A stretch of DNA of 64,000 nucleotides, from the NCBI GenBank assembly GCA_012517315.1, contig JAAYVE010000017.1, positions 104,698-168,697 of the forward strand, in the 5' to 3' direction. Each line of letters begins with the position of its first letter. Position 1 is the stretch's first letter. Shown here piece after piece: positions 6,843 to 16,203 of the stretch. The notes beneath the pieces are model-generated. The model had not been told where the DNA came from. It saw only the letters and a list, made by a program, of their open reading frames with translations, and ran no database searches. This stretch comes from Deltaproteobacteria bacterium (GTDB lineage Bacteria; Desulfobacterota; Syntrophobacteria; Syntrophobacterales; Syntrophobacteraceae). The translations under genes and the position numbers were made by a program.

Positions 6843-8954
6843 TCAGACGCCTTTGTCGCTCTTCTTGATCCAGTGAAGGTACTGACCCAGGGCCATGAGC
6901 GGAAAACAGTTCCGGTAATTGTGGTACCGAATGAAGAAGTGCTTAGGAAACCCTGTTCCCGTGAACTCCTTTTCGTCCCAGGTTCCGTCCGGCCTCTGGG
7001 TCCGCAAGAGGTACTGGACGCCTTTCCTCACTTCGGGCGAATCGTATTCGCCGCAGACGAGAAGGGCCATCAGTGCCCACGCCGTTTGCGAGGGCGTGCT
7101 CGGCCCCTGTCCACGCAATGCCGGGTCTTCGTAGGACCGGCACGTTTCCCCCCAGCCGCCATCCCCATTCTGGTGCTGTTTGATCCAATGGACGGCGGCC
7201 TGGATGTACGGGGCTTTCGGGTCTTCCCCGATGCCAACGAGCCCCCGAAGGGCAGACCATGTGCCGTAAATATAATTGACACCCCATCTACCCCACCAGG
7301 CGCCATCAGCTTCCTGGCGATCCTTGAGAAAACGGATGCCTTTCTCAGCCCGGTGATGGGAGCGATCAAAACCGAAAAGCCCCATGGCCTCCAACATCCG
7401 CCCCGTCACATCGGCAGTGGCGAAGTCCACCATTGCCTCTTGGTCGGCAAAGGGAATCCGGTTGAGGATAACAAGTTCGTTGTCCTTGTCGAAAGCGGCC
7501 CAGCCCCCCGTAGAACCCTGCATGCTGAGGCACCAGGCCATCCCCCTTTCCATGGCACTTTCAATGCCGGCGCAGCCGCTCGACCGCATGCGGTAAAGGG
7601 TCTGGAGCACGACGGCCGAGTCATCCACATCGGGGTAGAAATTGTTCGTGAACTCGAAAGCCCAGCCTCCGGGGGGAGAAGGGTTCTTGATCTGCCAGTC
7701 ACCTCCGGTGGTTACCTGATTGCGAATGAGCCACTCCGTTGCCTTTATCAGATGAGGGTGTTCCGGCGGAACGCCCGCCTCGAGGAAAGCCAGAGCCGTC
7801 AGGGCCGTGTCCCATACAGGTGAAAGGCACGACTGCATCCTGAATCCCTCATCGTCATCCAGGCAGAAGTCTTCTATGGCCTGCAGCCCCTTAGCCATCA
7901 CCGGATGGTCCAACGGATAACCTAGGTAGTGCAATGCCAGAATGGAATTGACCATGGCCGGCTGAATGCCCCCCCAGTCCCCCGTCTCTTCCTGGTGCTC
8001 CAGGATCCAGCTTTCTGCGGCATCGACCGCCCGGTTCCTCAATGAGGAAATGGGATGTCTTTCGAAGAACTTGGCGATGCGGTCAAAAAAGTAAAAGAGA
8101 TGGTGGGTGGGTGAGGCGAACCGCTTCTTGACCGTTTCACCGACAGAGCATGGATTCAGTTCGGGGATGGCATGCTCGGGAGGAAGGGGGTACCGGGGCC
8201 GAATGGCAAGCACGATGGAAAGAGGTACTGCAGTGCTTCGCGCCCACATAGAAAATTCATAGATATTGAAATAGCAACTTGGGGGCAGGAGCACCAACTC
8301 CACCGGCATGGACGGAACACGGTCCCAGTCGTACTGAGAAAAGAGAGCAAGCCAGATCTTGGTGAAAACACGCGAGGCTTCCACTCCTCCATTCCTTAGA
8401 ATGAAATCCTTCGCACGAAGCATGGACTCCGACTTCGGATCTTCCCCTGCCAGCTTCAGGGCGAAGTAGGCCTCCACCGTCGTGCTCAGGTCTCCTCCAT
8501 CGCCGTAATATAACTCCCAAGAACCGTTTTCTGTCTGATGATTCAAGAGATACGCAGCGATTTTCCTGTTCTTCCCGGGATCGTTAAGGCCCAGAAGATA
8601 GCGGAACATGACGTACTCGCTGGTGATCGTGACATTGGATTCCAGTTCGGACCACCAATAGCCTTCGTCGTGTTGTGTTTGAAGGAAATGCTCGCAGCAG
8701 TTTCTGATCGCTCTGACGATCTGCCGATTCCAAGAACTGGGGACCGCAACGGGATGAACCGTTTCCGAAGGCTGCAAGGGACGCCTTGCAGGGCCCTTGT
8801 GCTCCCTTATGAGCGTCAGCTTCTTCGACCTGAGCGGGCTTTCGGAGTCTATGCGGAACAGCCTGGAGTCGTCCAAATCGTAAGCAACATCAAGAGAACC
8901 AACCATACTTCCGCGCTTTTCGATCATTGCCCCCTTCGCTCTATCCGAATTCAC
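6843..8954 (-). CDS. shc: Squalene-hopene cyclase
   Basis: This membrane-associated cyclase folds squalene into hopene/hopanol, the first committed hopanoid step. The catalytic DxDD motif appears as DVDD at residues 442-445 in FYPDVDDSAVVL. Several QW-type repeats are visible, such as NGSWELYYGDGGDLSTT, TGDWGGIQPAM, GSTGGWAAFDKDN, ADGAWWGRWGVNYIYGTW and NGDGGWGETC. Length (703 aa) is within the longer proteobacterial class; the first ~60 residues precede the conserved alpha-barrel. No other hopanoid gene (hpn series) is adjacent, so it appears to be a single-gene unit. Candidate promoter elements for it lie about 290 bp upstream (9241-9269). Confidence 0.95.
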   Translation of the reverse strand: MNSDRAKGAMIEKRGSMVGSLDVAYDLDDSRLFRIDSESPLRSKKLTLIREHKGPARRPLQPSETVHPVAVPSSWNRQIVRAIRNCCEHFLQTQHDEGYWWSELESNVTITSEYVMFRYLLGLNDPGKNRKIAAYLLNHQTENGSWELYYGDGGDLSTTVEAYFALKLAGEDPKSESMLRAKDFILRNGGVEASRVFTKIWLALFSQYDWDRVPSMPVELVLLPPSCYFNIYEFSMWARSTAVPLSIVLAIRPRYPLPPEHAIPELNPCSVGETVKKRFASPTHHLFYFFDRIAKFFERHPISSLRNRAVDAAESWILEHQEETGDWGGIQPAMVNSILALHYLGYPLDHPVMAKGLQAIEDFCLDDDEGFRMQSCLSPVWDTALTALAFLEAGVPPEHPHLIKATEWLIRNQVTTGGDWQIKNPSPPGGWAFEFTNNFYPDVDDSAVVLQTLYRMRSSGCAGIESAMERGMAWCLSMQGSTGGWAAFDKDNELVILNRIPFADQEAMVDFATADVTGRMLEAMGLFGFDRSHHRAEKGIRFLKDRQEADGAWWGRWGVNYIYGTWSALRGLVGIGEDPKAPYIQAAVHWIKQHQNGDGGWGETCRSYEDPALRGQGPSTPSQTAWALMALLVCGEYDSPEVRKGVQYLLRTQRPDGTWDEKEFTGTGFPKHFFIRYHNYRNCFPLMALGQYLHWIKKSDKGV

Positions 8955-9453
8955 TTCGGAACAATTTGAGGTTTATTGTTGACAGCCCCTTCTTGCCGCC
9001 GATGGTTCTTCGGTCTTGAACCACTCGGGAGAAAACCCTTGGCGACACACCGCCCTTCCGGCAGCCCCACGGAGAGCCGAAAACGACCTTCCCCGCCGAA
9101 AAGGAGCGCCCTGCCCGTTGATGCTACAGCAACCAAAACACCTTGCAGGGAAACCGTCAAACCATCATATAGTCCTGTGGAATTCTCCACGCAACTCCAT
9201 ATGTGGAGTATTATCGATCAAGTCTGTAAAATCGTGAAGCTATTTATATCAGTTTGCAGGTTTTGTCAAGACAAGAGTGTGAATGCTTGCGCAACCGAAA
9301 GGCCGCCCGTAAACGGCGTCCTCGTGGGCACAATCACAAAAAGGGACTTGAAAAATCCCCCTCGTTTCATTTAAACGCTTGTTTCAAACAGTAATTTGAA
9401 TCCGGTCGTGCAATAATCCGGTCTTGGAATCGTACAGTCCCGGGAGATAGCAG
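8955..9453. other. Divergent intergenic region between shc and the TolC export operon
   Basis: This 499 bp gap holds no convincing gene. It contains a minus-strand sigma-70-like promoter for shc (9241-9269). On the plus strand near 9390-9410, TTCAAA and TTTGAA form an inverted repeat with a 6 bp spacer, just upstream of the tolC-like start, which could be an operator. A plus-strand TTGACA near 8979 has no partner -10 element. Confidence 0.5.
9241..9269 (-). promoter_or_regulatory. Sigma-70-like promoter directed toward shc
   Basis: On the minus strand, a perfect TTGACA (-35, complement of 9264-9269) is followed after 17 bp by TAAATA (complement of 9241-9246); TATAAA is also available at 15 bp. 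It implies an shc leader of about 280 nt. The assignment comes from consensus matching alone. Confidence 0.45.
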
Positions 9454-10896
9454 GTGAAACGACTGGCAGCTGTGGCAATGATCCTCTTGATGGCGACCCC
9501 CGCCCTGTCGGAAGATGGTACGGCAAACGAGACGCCCGGCGCTCCTCTCGGTGGGCAGCGGGTCGCGCCTAGCGTGCCGGTGGAAGGGAAAGACACACTC
9601 ACCCTGGTTCAAGTGATCGAGTGCGCTCTCAAAAAAAGTCCGGTCCTCGCCCAGTCGGCAAAGAACGTGGAGGTGGAGGGATACGGCATCCTGTCGGCCA
9701 AAGCGGACAGGATGCCCAAGGTGGACTTTCTGTCGGCGGTCACTCGGTACCGCTATCCCACCCCCGTGACCCCCATCACCGGATTCCCATCGCCGAGACC
9801 CGGCGGTGTCATCGACTCATCAGGTTTTCCCCGTTTCGATGAAACGATTCTCGACACGGGACTTGCTTTCAGGCTTCCCCTCTACAAGGGGGGGCGGCTC
9901 CAGCGGGCCGTACACATCGCCGAGATGCGCAAAGTCCTGGCGGAGGACAATCTGGGTGTCACGCGGCAGGAGCTCATCTACAATGTCACGAGCGTCTACT
10001 ACAAGATTTGTCAATTGGAAAAGCTGGTCCAGGCCCATGAAGCGGGTGTGCGGCAATTGGAATTGCACAGGAGGAACGCGGAAAGCCTTCTGCAGGCGGG
10101 TTCCGTGCCGCGCGTCGACCTCCTGAAAACGGATGTGGAACTCGCCCATGCAAGGCAGGATCTTCTTCTCGTGCAGAATAGCGTGGCGAGCGCCTATGCC
10201 CTGCTCAAGGGACTCATGGGGATGGAAGACCAAGAGCCGACGTTTGCCATCGTGCACGATCTGGCCACACCGTCGTCCGTATGGGGGGAAGCGTGCAAAC
10301 GTTCCGGGGAAGCCCTTCGGGAGGTGACGGAGAACGCCCTGACCCGGCGTCCCGAGCATCGGGCACTTGTGCAGAGGATCCGCATTGCCGAGGAGCGTGT
10401 CAAGGTGGCCCAGGGCAAAAGACTGCCGGAGATCGCCCTTTCCGGCGAGGTATCGGAACGGTCGGGCGAGGATTTGAATTATGAAGACAATTGGAATGTT
10501 TCCCTGAGAGTGACCGTGCCCATTGTGGACGGGGGGAGCATCGCCGCAGAAGTGAAAAGGGAACGGGCGGAACTGGCCAAGCTCAGGGATGAGGAACGCG
10601 AATTGCGCATCAACGTGGCCCGGGAGATCAAGGATGCCCTTCTTGCCATGGAGAACGCCGAAAAGCGGGTTGAGGTCGCGCGAGAATCCATCGGGGCGGC
10701 CAGGGAGAATCTTAGGGTGGAACGGCTGAAGTATGAGGCAGGCGCTGGAACCAGTGCCGACGTCATCGATGCCCGGACCGCGCTGGTGAGGACGGAGACG
10801 GAACATTACCAGGGGCTCTACGACAGGAATATCGCCGTGACCTCTTTGAGAAAAGCGTTGGGGGAGGACCTTTTCGGTTGGGAGTGGAATCGATGA
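9454..10896 (+). CDS. TolC-family outer-membrane efflux protein
   Basis: This is an outer-membrane channel component for export across the whole envelope. The start is GTG 9454, preceded by CGGGAG; the first ~20 residues (KRLAAVAMILLMATPALS) are a Sec signal peptide. Two OEP-type coiled-coil repeats follow, with typical segments LVQVIECALKKSPVLAQSAKNVEVEGYGILSAKA (first repeat, split by further sequence) and IRIAEERVKVAQGKRLPEIALSGEVS (second repeat). The C-terminal helix carries LRVERLKYEAGAGTSADVIDA, a common OEP signature. Length (480 aa) is normal. Its TGA overlaps the next ATG (ATGA at 10893-10896), so the HlyD-like gene is translationally coupled. It heads the operon 9454-16064. Confidence 0.88.
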   Translation: MKRLAAVAMILLMATPALSEDGTANETPGAPLGGQRVAPSVPVEGKDTLTLVQVIECALKKSPVLAQSAKNVEVEGYGILSAKADRMPKVDFLSAVTRYRYPTPVTPITGFPSPRPGGVIDSSGFPRFDETILDTGLAFRLPLYKGGRLQRAVHIAEMRKVLAEDNLGVTRQELIYNVTSVYYKICQLEKLVQAHEAGVRQLELHRRNAESLLQAGSVPRVDLLKTDVELAHARQDLLLVQNSVASAYALLKGLMGMEDQEPTFAIVHDLATPSSVWGEACKRSGEALREVTENALTRRPEHRALVQRIRIAEERVKVAQGKRLPEIALSGEVSERSGEDLNYEDNWNVSLRVTVPIVDGGSIAAEVKRERAELAKLRDEERELRINVAREIKDALLAMENAEKRVEVARESIGAARENLRVERLKYEAGAGTSADVIDARTALVRTETEHYQGLYDRNIAVTSLRKALGEDLFGWEWNR

Positions 10897-11888
10897 AAAA
10901 GCTTCTGGTGTTGTTGATGCTTCTGGGTCTTGTCGGAGCCACGGCCTACTACAGGGGATGGTTCATCAGGGGAGAGAGGGAGACGGGTTTGATTCTGTCC
11001 GGCAATGTGGAAGTGACGGAGGCCAATGTGGGATTCAGAATTGCCGGAAGGGTCGTGGAGCTCGCGGTCGACGAAGGGGCGCGGGTGAAGCGGGGGGATC
11101 GTCTTGCCGCCCTCGATGCTGCTGAGTACCAGAGCTTGGTGGATCAGAACCGGGCTGCCCTCCTGGAAGCGGAGAATAAACTTGAGGAGTTGCGTGCGGG
11201 TTCCAGGCCCCAGGAGATCGAGGAGGCCGCATTCAATGCACGATCCGTGGAGGCTGAACTGACCCGCCTCAAAAAGGATCTTCAACGGGCGGAATTCCTG
11301 CATCGTAACGGAGCCATCGCCACCTCCCAATTGGACACGGCGAGGAGTGCCTACATGAATACGGTTTCGCGACACAGGGGCGCCCTGGAGCGGCTCAGTC
11401 TCGTCAAGGAAGGGCCGAGGCGCGAGGAGCTCCGGGCGGCGGAACTGCGGGTGGAGCAGGCGCGTGCGGCCCTTTCCATTGCTGAGGAAAAGCTTCGGGA
11501 CACTCTCCTTTTTGCCCCCTTTGATGGGATCATTCTGAGAAAGAACGCCGAATTGGGGGAGACCTGCTCTCAGGGCTTCGCCGTCTACACGGTTGGGGAC
11601 CTAGAAAATCCATGGATCAAGGTTTACGTGAAAGAAGACAGACTGGGAATGGTGAAACTGGGACAGAGGGCCCAGATTTCCGTCGACACTTATCCCGGCA
11701 AATCCTACGAGGGGACGGTCACCTTCATTTCCTCTGAGGCCGAGTTCACGCCGAAGAATGTCCAGACGGCGGAAGAGCGGGTCAAATTGGTGTTTGGGGT
11801 CAAGGTCAGCGCTCGGAATGAAAACCAGGAACTCAAGCCGGGCATGCCCGCCGACGTGAGGATTTTTCTGAATGAACGCGATGGATGA
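10893..11888 (+). CDS. HlyD/YbhG-like periplasmic adaptor (membrane fusion protein)
   Basis: The adaptor bridges the inner-membrane ABC transporter and the TolC-like channel. Residues 1-25 are one hydrophobic anchor. NVEVTEANVGFRIAGRVVELAVDEG begins the first biotinyl-lipoyl half-motif, and a coiled-coil hairpin with PQEIEEAAFNARSVEAEL and AAELRVEQARAALSIAEEKL follows. The second lipoyl half and beta-barrel (LFAPFDGIILRKNAELGE, WIKVYVKEDRLGMVKLGQ) complete the fold. It has 331 aa, close to E. coli YbhG. ATG 10893 overlaps the upstream stop; a start 15 bp earlier is less likely. The 3' end overlaps the following ATPase gene by 17 bp. Confidence 0.9.
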   Translation: MKKLLVLLMLLGLVGATAYYRGWFIRGERETGLILSGNVEVTEANVGFRIAGRVVELAVDEGARVKRGDRLAALDAAEYQSLVDQNRAALLEAENKLEELRAGSRPQEIEEAAFNARSVEAELTRLKKDLQRAEFLHRNGAIATSQLDTARSAYMNTVSRHRGALERLSLVKEGPRREELRAAELRVEQARAALSIAEEKLRDTLLFAPFDGIILRKNAELGETCSQGFAVYTVGDLENPWIKVYVKEDRLGMVKLGQRAQISVDTYPGKSYEGTVTFISSEAEFTPKNVQTAEERVKLVFGVKVSARNENQELKPGMPADVRIFLNERDG

Positions 11889-12798
11889 TACGTCGGTCAT
11901 TGTCCTGAGAGGACTCACAAAGGTCTTTGGAGATCACCTGGCGGTGGATCGCATCGATCTTGTCGTGAGGCGCGGCGAGCTCTTCGGTCTTGTGGGCCCG
12001 GACGGCGGCGGCAAGACAACCGTCATGAGAATGCTGGCGGCCATCATGGAGCCGACCTCGGGCGAGGCCTGGGTTGCGGGCCATTCTATTCTGAGGGAAG
12101 GGGAGCGGGTCAAGGAAACAATCGGGTATATGTCCCAGAGGTTCGGGCTATACGAAGATCTCACGGTCCTCGAGAACATGGAGTTTTACGCGGACCTTTA
12201 CGAAGTGCCCCGAAAGGAGAGGCCGCCCCGAATCGAACGCCTCCTCGGTTTCAGCAATTTGACACCGTTCAGGAAGCGCCTTGCCGGGGAGCTTTCGGGA
12301 GGGATGAAGCAGAAACTGGGGTTAGCGTGCGCACTGGTTCACACTCCAGAGGTCCTTTTTCTGGACGAACCTACGAACGGCGTCGATCCGGTCTCCAGAA
12401 GAGACTTTTGGAAGATTCTTTACGAACTCCTGAGGGAAGGGATCACGATTTTTCTCACCACTGCCTACCTGGATGAAGCAGAGCGGTGCAGCCGCATCGG
12501 GTTGATCCACAACGGCAGGCTTCTCGTGGTGGACCAGCCGGGAAAGGTGAGGGCGTCACTCGGAATGCCCATGATCCAGTTGTGGGTGGACGATACCCGC
12601 AGAGCCAGGGAACTCCTGCAAGGCACCGAGGGCATCCAGAGTGTGAGCACCTATGGCGGGAGTCTCCATGTGGCGCTCAAGGATGAGGGAAGACTCCAGG
12701 ATTTGGTCGGGTTCCTGGAAAAGGAGGGGATCGGGGTGGAGGGTTCCAGGACGATCACCCCCTCCCTTGAAGACATTTTCATCGCCATGGTGCGCTGA
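11872..12798 (+). CDS. ABC exporter ATPase, N-terminal YbhF half equivalent
   Basis: This cytosolic nucleotide-binding subunit has Walker A GPDGGGKTT, Q-loop region GYMSQRFGLYEDLTV, signature LSGGMKQK, Walker B VLFLDEP, and an H-loop position occupied by LTTAYLDEAERC, where the usual His is Ala-Tyr. In E. coli YbhF one chain carries two ATPase domains; here this gene and the one at 12886 appear to be the two halves as separate proteins. The Asp in Walker A (GPDG rather than GPNG) is like the first YbhF domain. ATG 11872 overlaps the adaptor gene; ATG 11881 is an alternative. A C-terminal ~80-residue domain (SVSTYGGSLHVALKDEGRL) is typical of ABC-2 ATPases. Confidence 0.9.
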   Translation: MNAMDDTSVIVLRGLTKVFGDHLAVDRIDLVVRRGELFGLVGPDGGGKTTVMRMLAAIMEPTSGEAWVAGHSILREGERVKETIGYMSQRFGLYEDLTVLENMEFYADLYEVPRKERPPRIERLLGFSNLTPFRKRLAGELSGGMKQKLGLACALVHTPEVLFLDEPTNGVDPVSRRDFWKILYELLREGITIFLTTAYLDEAERCSRIGLIHNGRLLVVDQPGKVRASLGMPMIQLWVDDTRRARELLQGTEGIQSVSTYGGSLHVALKDEGRLQDLVGFLEKEGIGVEGSRTITPSLEDIFIAMVR

Positions 12799-12885
12799 GG
12801 TGAACGGGGTGCCGCCCGCCGCAAAGTAGAGGCAGGGTTCCGGTGGAAGACTTGAGGGGGGCGGGCGAGGCGGGGCCGGGGCATC

Positions 12886-13839
12886 TTGAGTCAGGGAAGG
12901 GGAAGAGGCGTGGGGGCTGCCAAACAGATCGTGGTCGATGTGAAGGAGCTGTCCAGGTCCTTCGGGGATTTTGTTGCCGTGGACCGGATCAGTCTCCAGG
13001 TGCGACAAGGGGAAATCTTCGGCTTTCTCGGGCCGAACGGTGCAGGCAAATCCACCGCCATCCGAATGTTTTGCGGACTGCTCATGCCCACCGGCGGGAA
13101 CGGCACGATAGGGGGCTTTGACATCATCCGGGAGTCCGAAGAAATCAAGAAGCGTATCGGATACATGTCGCAGAAGTTTTCCCTTTACGATGACCTCACT
13201 GTTGAGGAAAACATCGATTTTTTCAGCGGAATCTACGGAGTTCCAAGAGAACGGAGAAAGGAGAGAACGGACTGGGTTCTCCACATGTCGGGGTTGGGGG
13301 GGAGGCGCAAGACCCTGACCCGGACACTTCCCGGCGGATACAAACAACGATTGGCCCTGGGGTGCGCCGTCCTTCACGAACCTTCCATCCTATTCTTGGA
13401 TGAACCCACCTCGGGGGTGGATCCCGTTTCCAGGCGCAACTTTTGGGAGATCATTTACACCATGGCCGAATCCGGACGTACGGTTTTCGTCACCACGCAC
13501 TATATGGAGGAGGCCGATTACTGCGGGCGACTGGCCCTCATTTACCGGGGAAGGATCATAGCAGAAGGCTCGCCGGCGCAGTTGAGAGAAGAGCATATGG
13601 GACGGGAAGTGTTGGAAATCGAGACGGACAGACCGCTTGAGGCTTTGGAAGTCCTGGGCAAGAGTGGAATCGAAGCGAGCGTTTTTGGAAGCCTGCTCCA
13701 CGCCACCGTCGATGATGCGCGAACGGCAATGCCTCTCCTTATACAGGTCCTTTCCCAGGCAATGTTTTCAGTCGGGCGGGTGGAAAAGATCGTTCCATCC
13801 CTCGAAGACGTCTTTGTCACCCTCATCGAGACCTCCTGA
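12886..13839 (+). CDS. ABC exporter ATPase, C-terminal YbhF half equivalent
   Basis: This second ATPase of the exporter has Walker A GPNGAGKST, Q-loop GYMSQKFSLYDDLTV, Walker B SILFLDEPTSGVDP, and H-loop VTTHYMEEADYC. The signature region reads LPGGYKQRLALG, with Pro in place of the usual Ser of LSGG, so only one ATP site of the heterodimer may be fully canonical. The start is uncertain: TTG 12886 opens the frame, and GTG 12910 with AAGGGG seven bases upstream is a good alternative. An 87 bp gap separates it from the first ATPase, and the next permease starts 1 bp after its stop. Confidence 0.88.
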   Translation: MSQGRGRGVGAAKQIVVDVKELSRSFGDFVAVDRISLQVRQGEIFGFLGPNGAGKSTAIRMFCGLLMPTGGNGTIGGFDIIRESEEIKKRIGYMSQKFSLYDDLTVEENIDFFSGIYGVPRERRKERTDWVLHMSGLGGRRKTLTRTLPGGYKQRLALGCAVLHEPSILFLDEPTSGVDPVSRRNFWEIIYTMAESGRTVFVTTHYMEEADYCGRLALIYRGRIIAEGSPAQLREEHMGREVLEIETDRPLEALEVLGKSGIEASVFGSLLHATVDDARTAMPLLIQVLSQAMFSVGRVEKIVPSLEDVFVTLIETS

Positions 13840-13840
13840 C

Positions 13841-14950
13841 ATGCGGATCCTCAGAGTACGGGCCATTGCCAGGAAAGAGTTCATCCAAGTGTGGCGGGAC
13901 CCCTTCAGCTTGGCCATGGCTTTTCTCATGCCCGTGATCTTGCTGATCATCTTCGGCTACGCCATCACCCTCGACGTGGAAAACCTCTCCACCATCGTTT
14001 ACGACCAGGATCGGAGCAGTCTCAGCAGGGATCTGATTTCACGTTTCCGTGAGTCCGGCTATTTCTCCATTGTGGAAGCAGTGGAAAAGCCGGAGGATAT
14101 CGACCTCCGGTTGGACGGGGGAAAGGCCAGGGTTTCCATCTGGATCCCAGAGGATTTCTCCCGGAAAGTCCGGATGGGGAGACCCGTACAACTCCAGGTG
14201 ATCGTGGACGGAAGCGATTCCAACACGGCAACCATCGCCCAAGGTTACGTGGCCGCCATTGGAGAGCGCTTCGGTCAAAGCCTTGCCGGCGACCGGGGGC
14301 GTGTCTCCATTGATGCCCGAATCCGCGTCTGGTACAATCCCGAGCTCAAGTCAAAGAACTTCATTGTTCCGGGTCTGATCGCCGTCATTATGGCTGTGGT
14401 GGTTGCGCTCCTCAGTTCACTCACCATTGCCCGGGAGTGGGAACGGGGGACCATGGAACAGCTCATTTCCACTCCCGTAAAAACGCCGGAGTTGATCCTC
14501 GGCAAGCTTATCCCCTACTTTCTCATCGGACTGGTGGACACCGCCGTGTCTGTAGCCATGACGGTGTGGGTCTTCCAGGTGCCCCTGCGGGGAAGCGTCC
14601 TCCTTCTCTTCGGCCTTTCGGGCGTCTTCCTTTTCGGTGGCCTGTGCCAGGGGATCCTTATCTCCACCATCGCCGGCACCCAGATCCTGGCCAGCCAAAT
14701 GGCCATGCTGAGCACTTTCCTGCCTGCGCTCCTCCTGTCCGGTTTCATGTTCGCCATAGCGAACATGCCCGAGCCCCTGCAGATCATCACTTATGTCCTG
14801 CCGGCCCGTTATTTCGTGTCCGTCGTCAAGGGGATCTTCCTCAAGGGAAGCGGTCTTGGAATGCTCACCCTCGAAGCCGTTTTCCTCATCCTTTTCGGTG
14901 TGGTTCTGTTTGCGGCGGCCAACCGGAAATTCAAGAAAAGGATTCCCTAG
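13841..14950 (+). CDS. ABC-2 type permease, YbhS-like
   Basis: This inner-membrane permease has one N-terminal membrane helix (around 20-42, AMAFLMPVILLIIFGYAITL), then a ~130-residue periplasmic domain (VIVDGSDSNTATIAQGYV), then five C-terminal helices. The ABC-2 signature lies around LTIAREWERGTMEQLISTPVK, which is characteristic of the family. ATG 13841 immediately follows the ATPase stop (1 bp gap); the longer open frame upstream would overlap the ATPase. Length 369 aa is typical. It pairs with the following permease as a heterodimer. The substrate is unknown; YbhGFSR-type systems export drugs and cations in E. coli. Confidence 0.9.
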   Translation: MRILRVRAIARKEFIQVWRDPFSLAMAFLMPVILLIIFGYAITLDVENLSTIVYDQDRSSLSRDLISRFRESGYFSIVEAVEKPEDIDLRLDGGKARVSIWIPEDFSRKVRMGRPVQLQVIVDGSDSNTATIAQGYVAAIGERFGQSLAGDRGRVSIDARIRVWYNPELKSKNFIVPGLIAVIMAVVVALLSSLTIAREWERGTMEQLISTPVKTPELILGKLIPYFLIGLVDTAVSVAMTVWVFQVPLRGSVLLLFGLSGVFLFGGLCQGILISTIAGTQILASQMAMLSTFLPALLLSGFMFAIANMPEPLQIITYVLPARYFVSVVKGIFLKGSGLGMLTLEAVFLILFGVVLFAAANRKFKKRIP

Positions 14951-14951
14951 G

Positions 14952-16064
14952 ATGTGGGAACGGGTGGTCAACATTGTGGTGAAGGAGTTTCTCCAGACGT
15001 TCCGGGATAAGCGCATGAGGTTCATGCTTTTTGTGACCCCGGTGATCCAGCTCGTGATGTTCGGCTACGTGGTGACCACGGACGTGTCCCACATCTCCAC
15101 GGCCTATTACGACCTCGACCGCTCCTTCGAGAGCAGGGAACTGGCCCGCAGGCTCGAGGCTTCCGGCTACTTCGACATTCGGTTCAGGCCGTCGGCCGAT
15201 GGAGAGATCCGGGAACTCCTCGACATGGGGAGAGTCACGTGCGTCATCCTGGTCGACAGAGGATTCAGCCGGGACCTGAAAAAGCGGCCTCCGGCGGAAG
15301 TGCAGATCCTGGTGGACGGTACGGACTCCAACACGGCCACGGTGGCGGCGGGATACGCCGAGCGGATCGTGGCCCAATACTCCCTGGATCTCTCTTCCGA
15401 GGGACTCGCCGAACCCGGTCTCCCTGCAGAAGTGCGGAGCCGTGCCTGGTACAACCCAGACCTGAGAAGCAGGAATTTCAATGTTCCCGGAGTGATGGCT
15501 TCCATCATCATGTTGGTGGGCTTCATGCTGACTTCCATGGCCATCGTGAGGGAGAGGGAAATCGGGACCATGGAACAGCTCATGGTCACGCCCATTCGAC
15601 CGGCGGAACTCATGCTCGGCAAGACAATCCCCTTCGCCTTGGTCTGCTTTCTGGACATGATCCTCGTCATCGCGGTGGGAACCCTCTGGTTTGGTGTGGC
15701 CATCAAGGGATCGCTTCTCCTGCTTTTCTTCGCCACCACCGTCTACCTTTTGCCGGTCCTGGGGATCGGACTCTTCATTTCCACCATCTCCAGGACCCAG
15801 CAGCAGGCACTCATGGCCACCATTCTCTTCTACATGCCGGCCATCCTCCTGTCCGGCTTCATCTTCCCAATAGAGAACATGCCCCTGGTCTTCCAGCACT
15901 TGACCATCGTCAACCCGCTGCGGTATTTCCTCGTCATCATTCGGGGCGTCTTTCTCAAGGGGAACGGGATGACCATTCTCTGGCCCGAAATTTTGGCCCT
16001 TTTCGTGCTAGGAGTGGTTCTTCTCTCGGCCAGTTCCCTCCGCCTGCGCAAGCGCCTGGGTTAG
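14952..16064 (+). CDS. ABC-2 type permease, YbhR-like
   Basis: This is the second permease (370 aa) with the same layout: N-terminal helix FMLFVTPVIQLVMFGYVVTT, periplasmic domain with ILVDGTDSNTATVAAGYAE, then five helices. The signature is MAIVREREIGTMEQLMVTPIR. The protein closely parallels the preceding permease, pointing to an old duplication. ATG 14952 is 1 bp after the upstream stop. It is the last gene of the export operon, with 139 bp to the next start. No obvious intrinsic terminator follows. Confidence 0.9.
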   Translation: MWERVVNIVVKEFLQTFRDKRMRFMLFVTPVIQLVMFGYVVTTDVSHISTAYYDLDRSFESRELARRLEASGYFDIRFRPSADGEIRELLDMGRVTCVILVDRGFSRDLKKRPPAEVQILVDGTDSNTATVAAGYAERIVAQYSLDLSSEGLAEPGLPAEVRSRAWYNPDLRSRNFNVPGVMASIIMLVGFMLTSMAIVREREIGTMEQLMVTPIRPAELMLGKTIPFALVCFLDMILVIAVGTLWFGVAIKGSLLLLFFATTVYLLPVLGIGLFISTISRTQQQALMATILFYMPAILLSGFIFPIENMPLVFQHLTIVNPLRYFLVIIRGVFLKGNGMTILWPEILALFVLGVVLLSASSLRLRKRLG

Positions 16065-16203
16065 AGGGCGGTGTGCTTCAGTCTCCCCTGTGGATCCTCG
16101 GTTGTGGTAAATGAGTTCCGTGGAAGGAAGCGCCTGTCCTCTCTTCTCCCCTCGAGGGGAATTTCCAATAACAGCAGAGAAACAGCATAGAAAGGCAGAC
16201 TCC

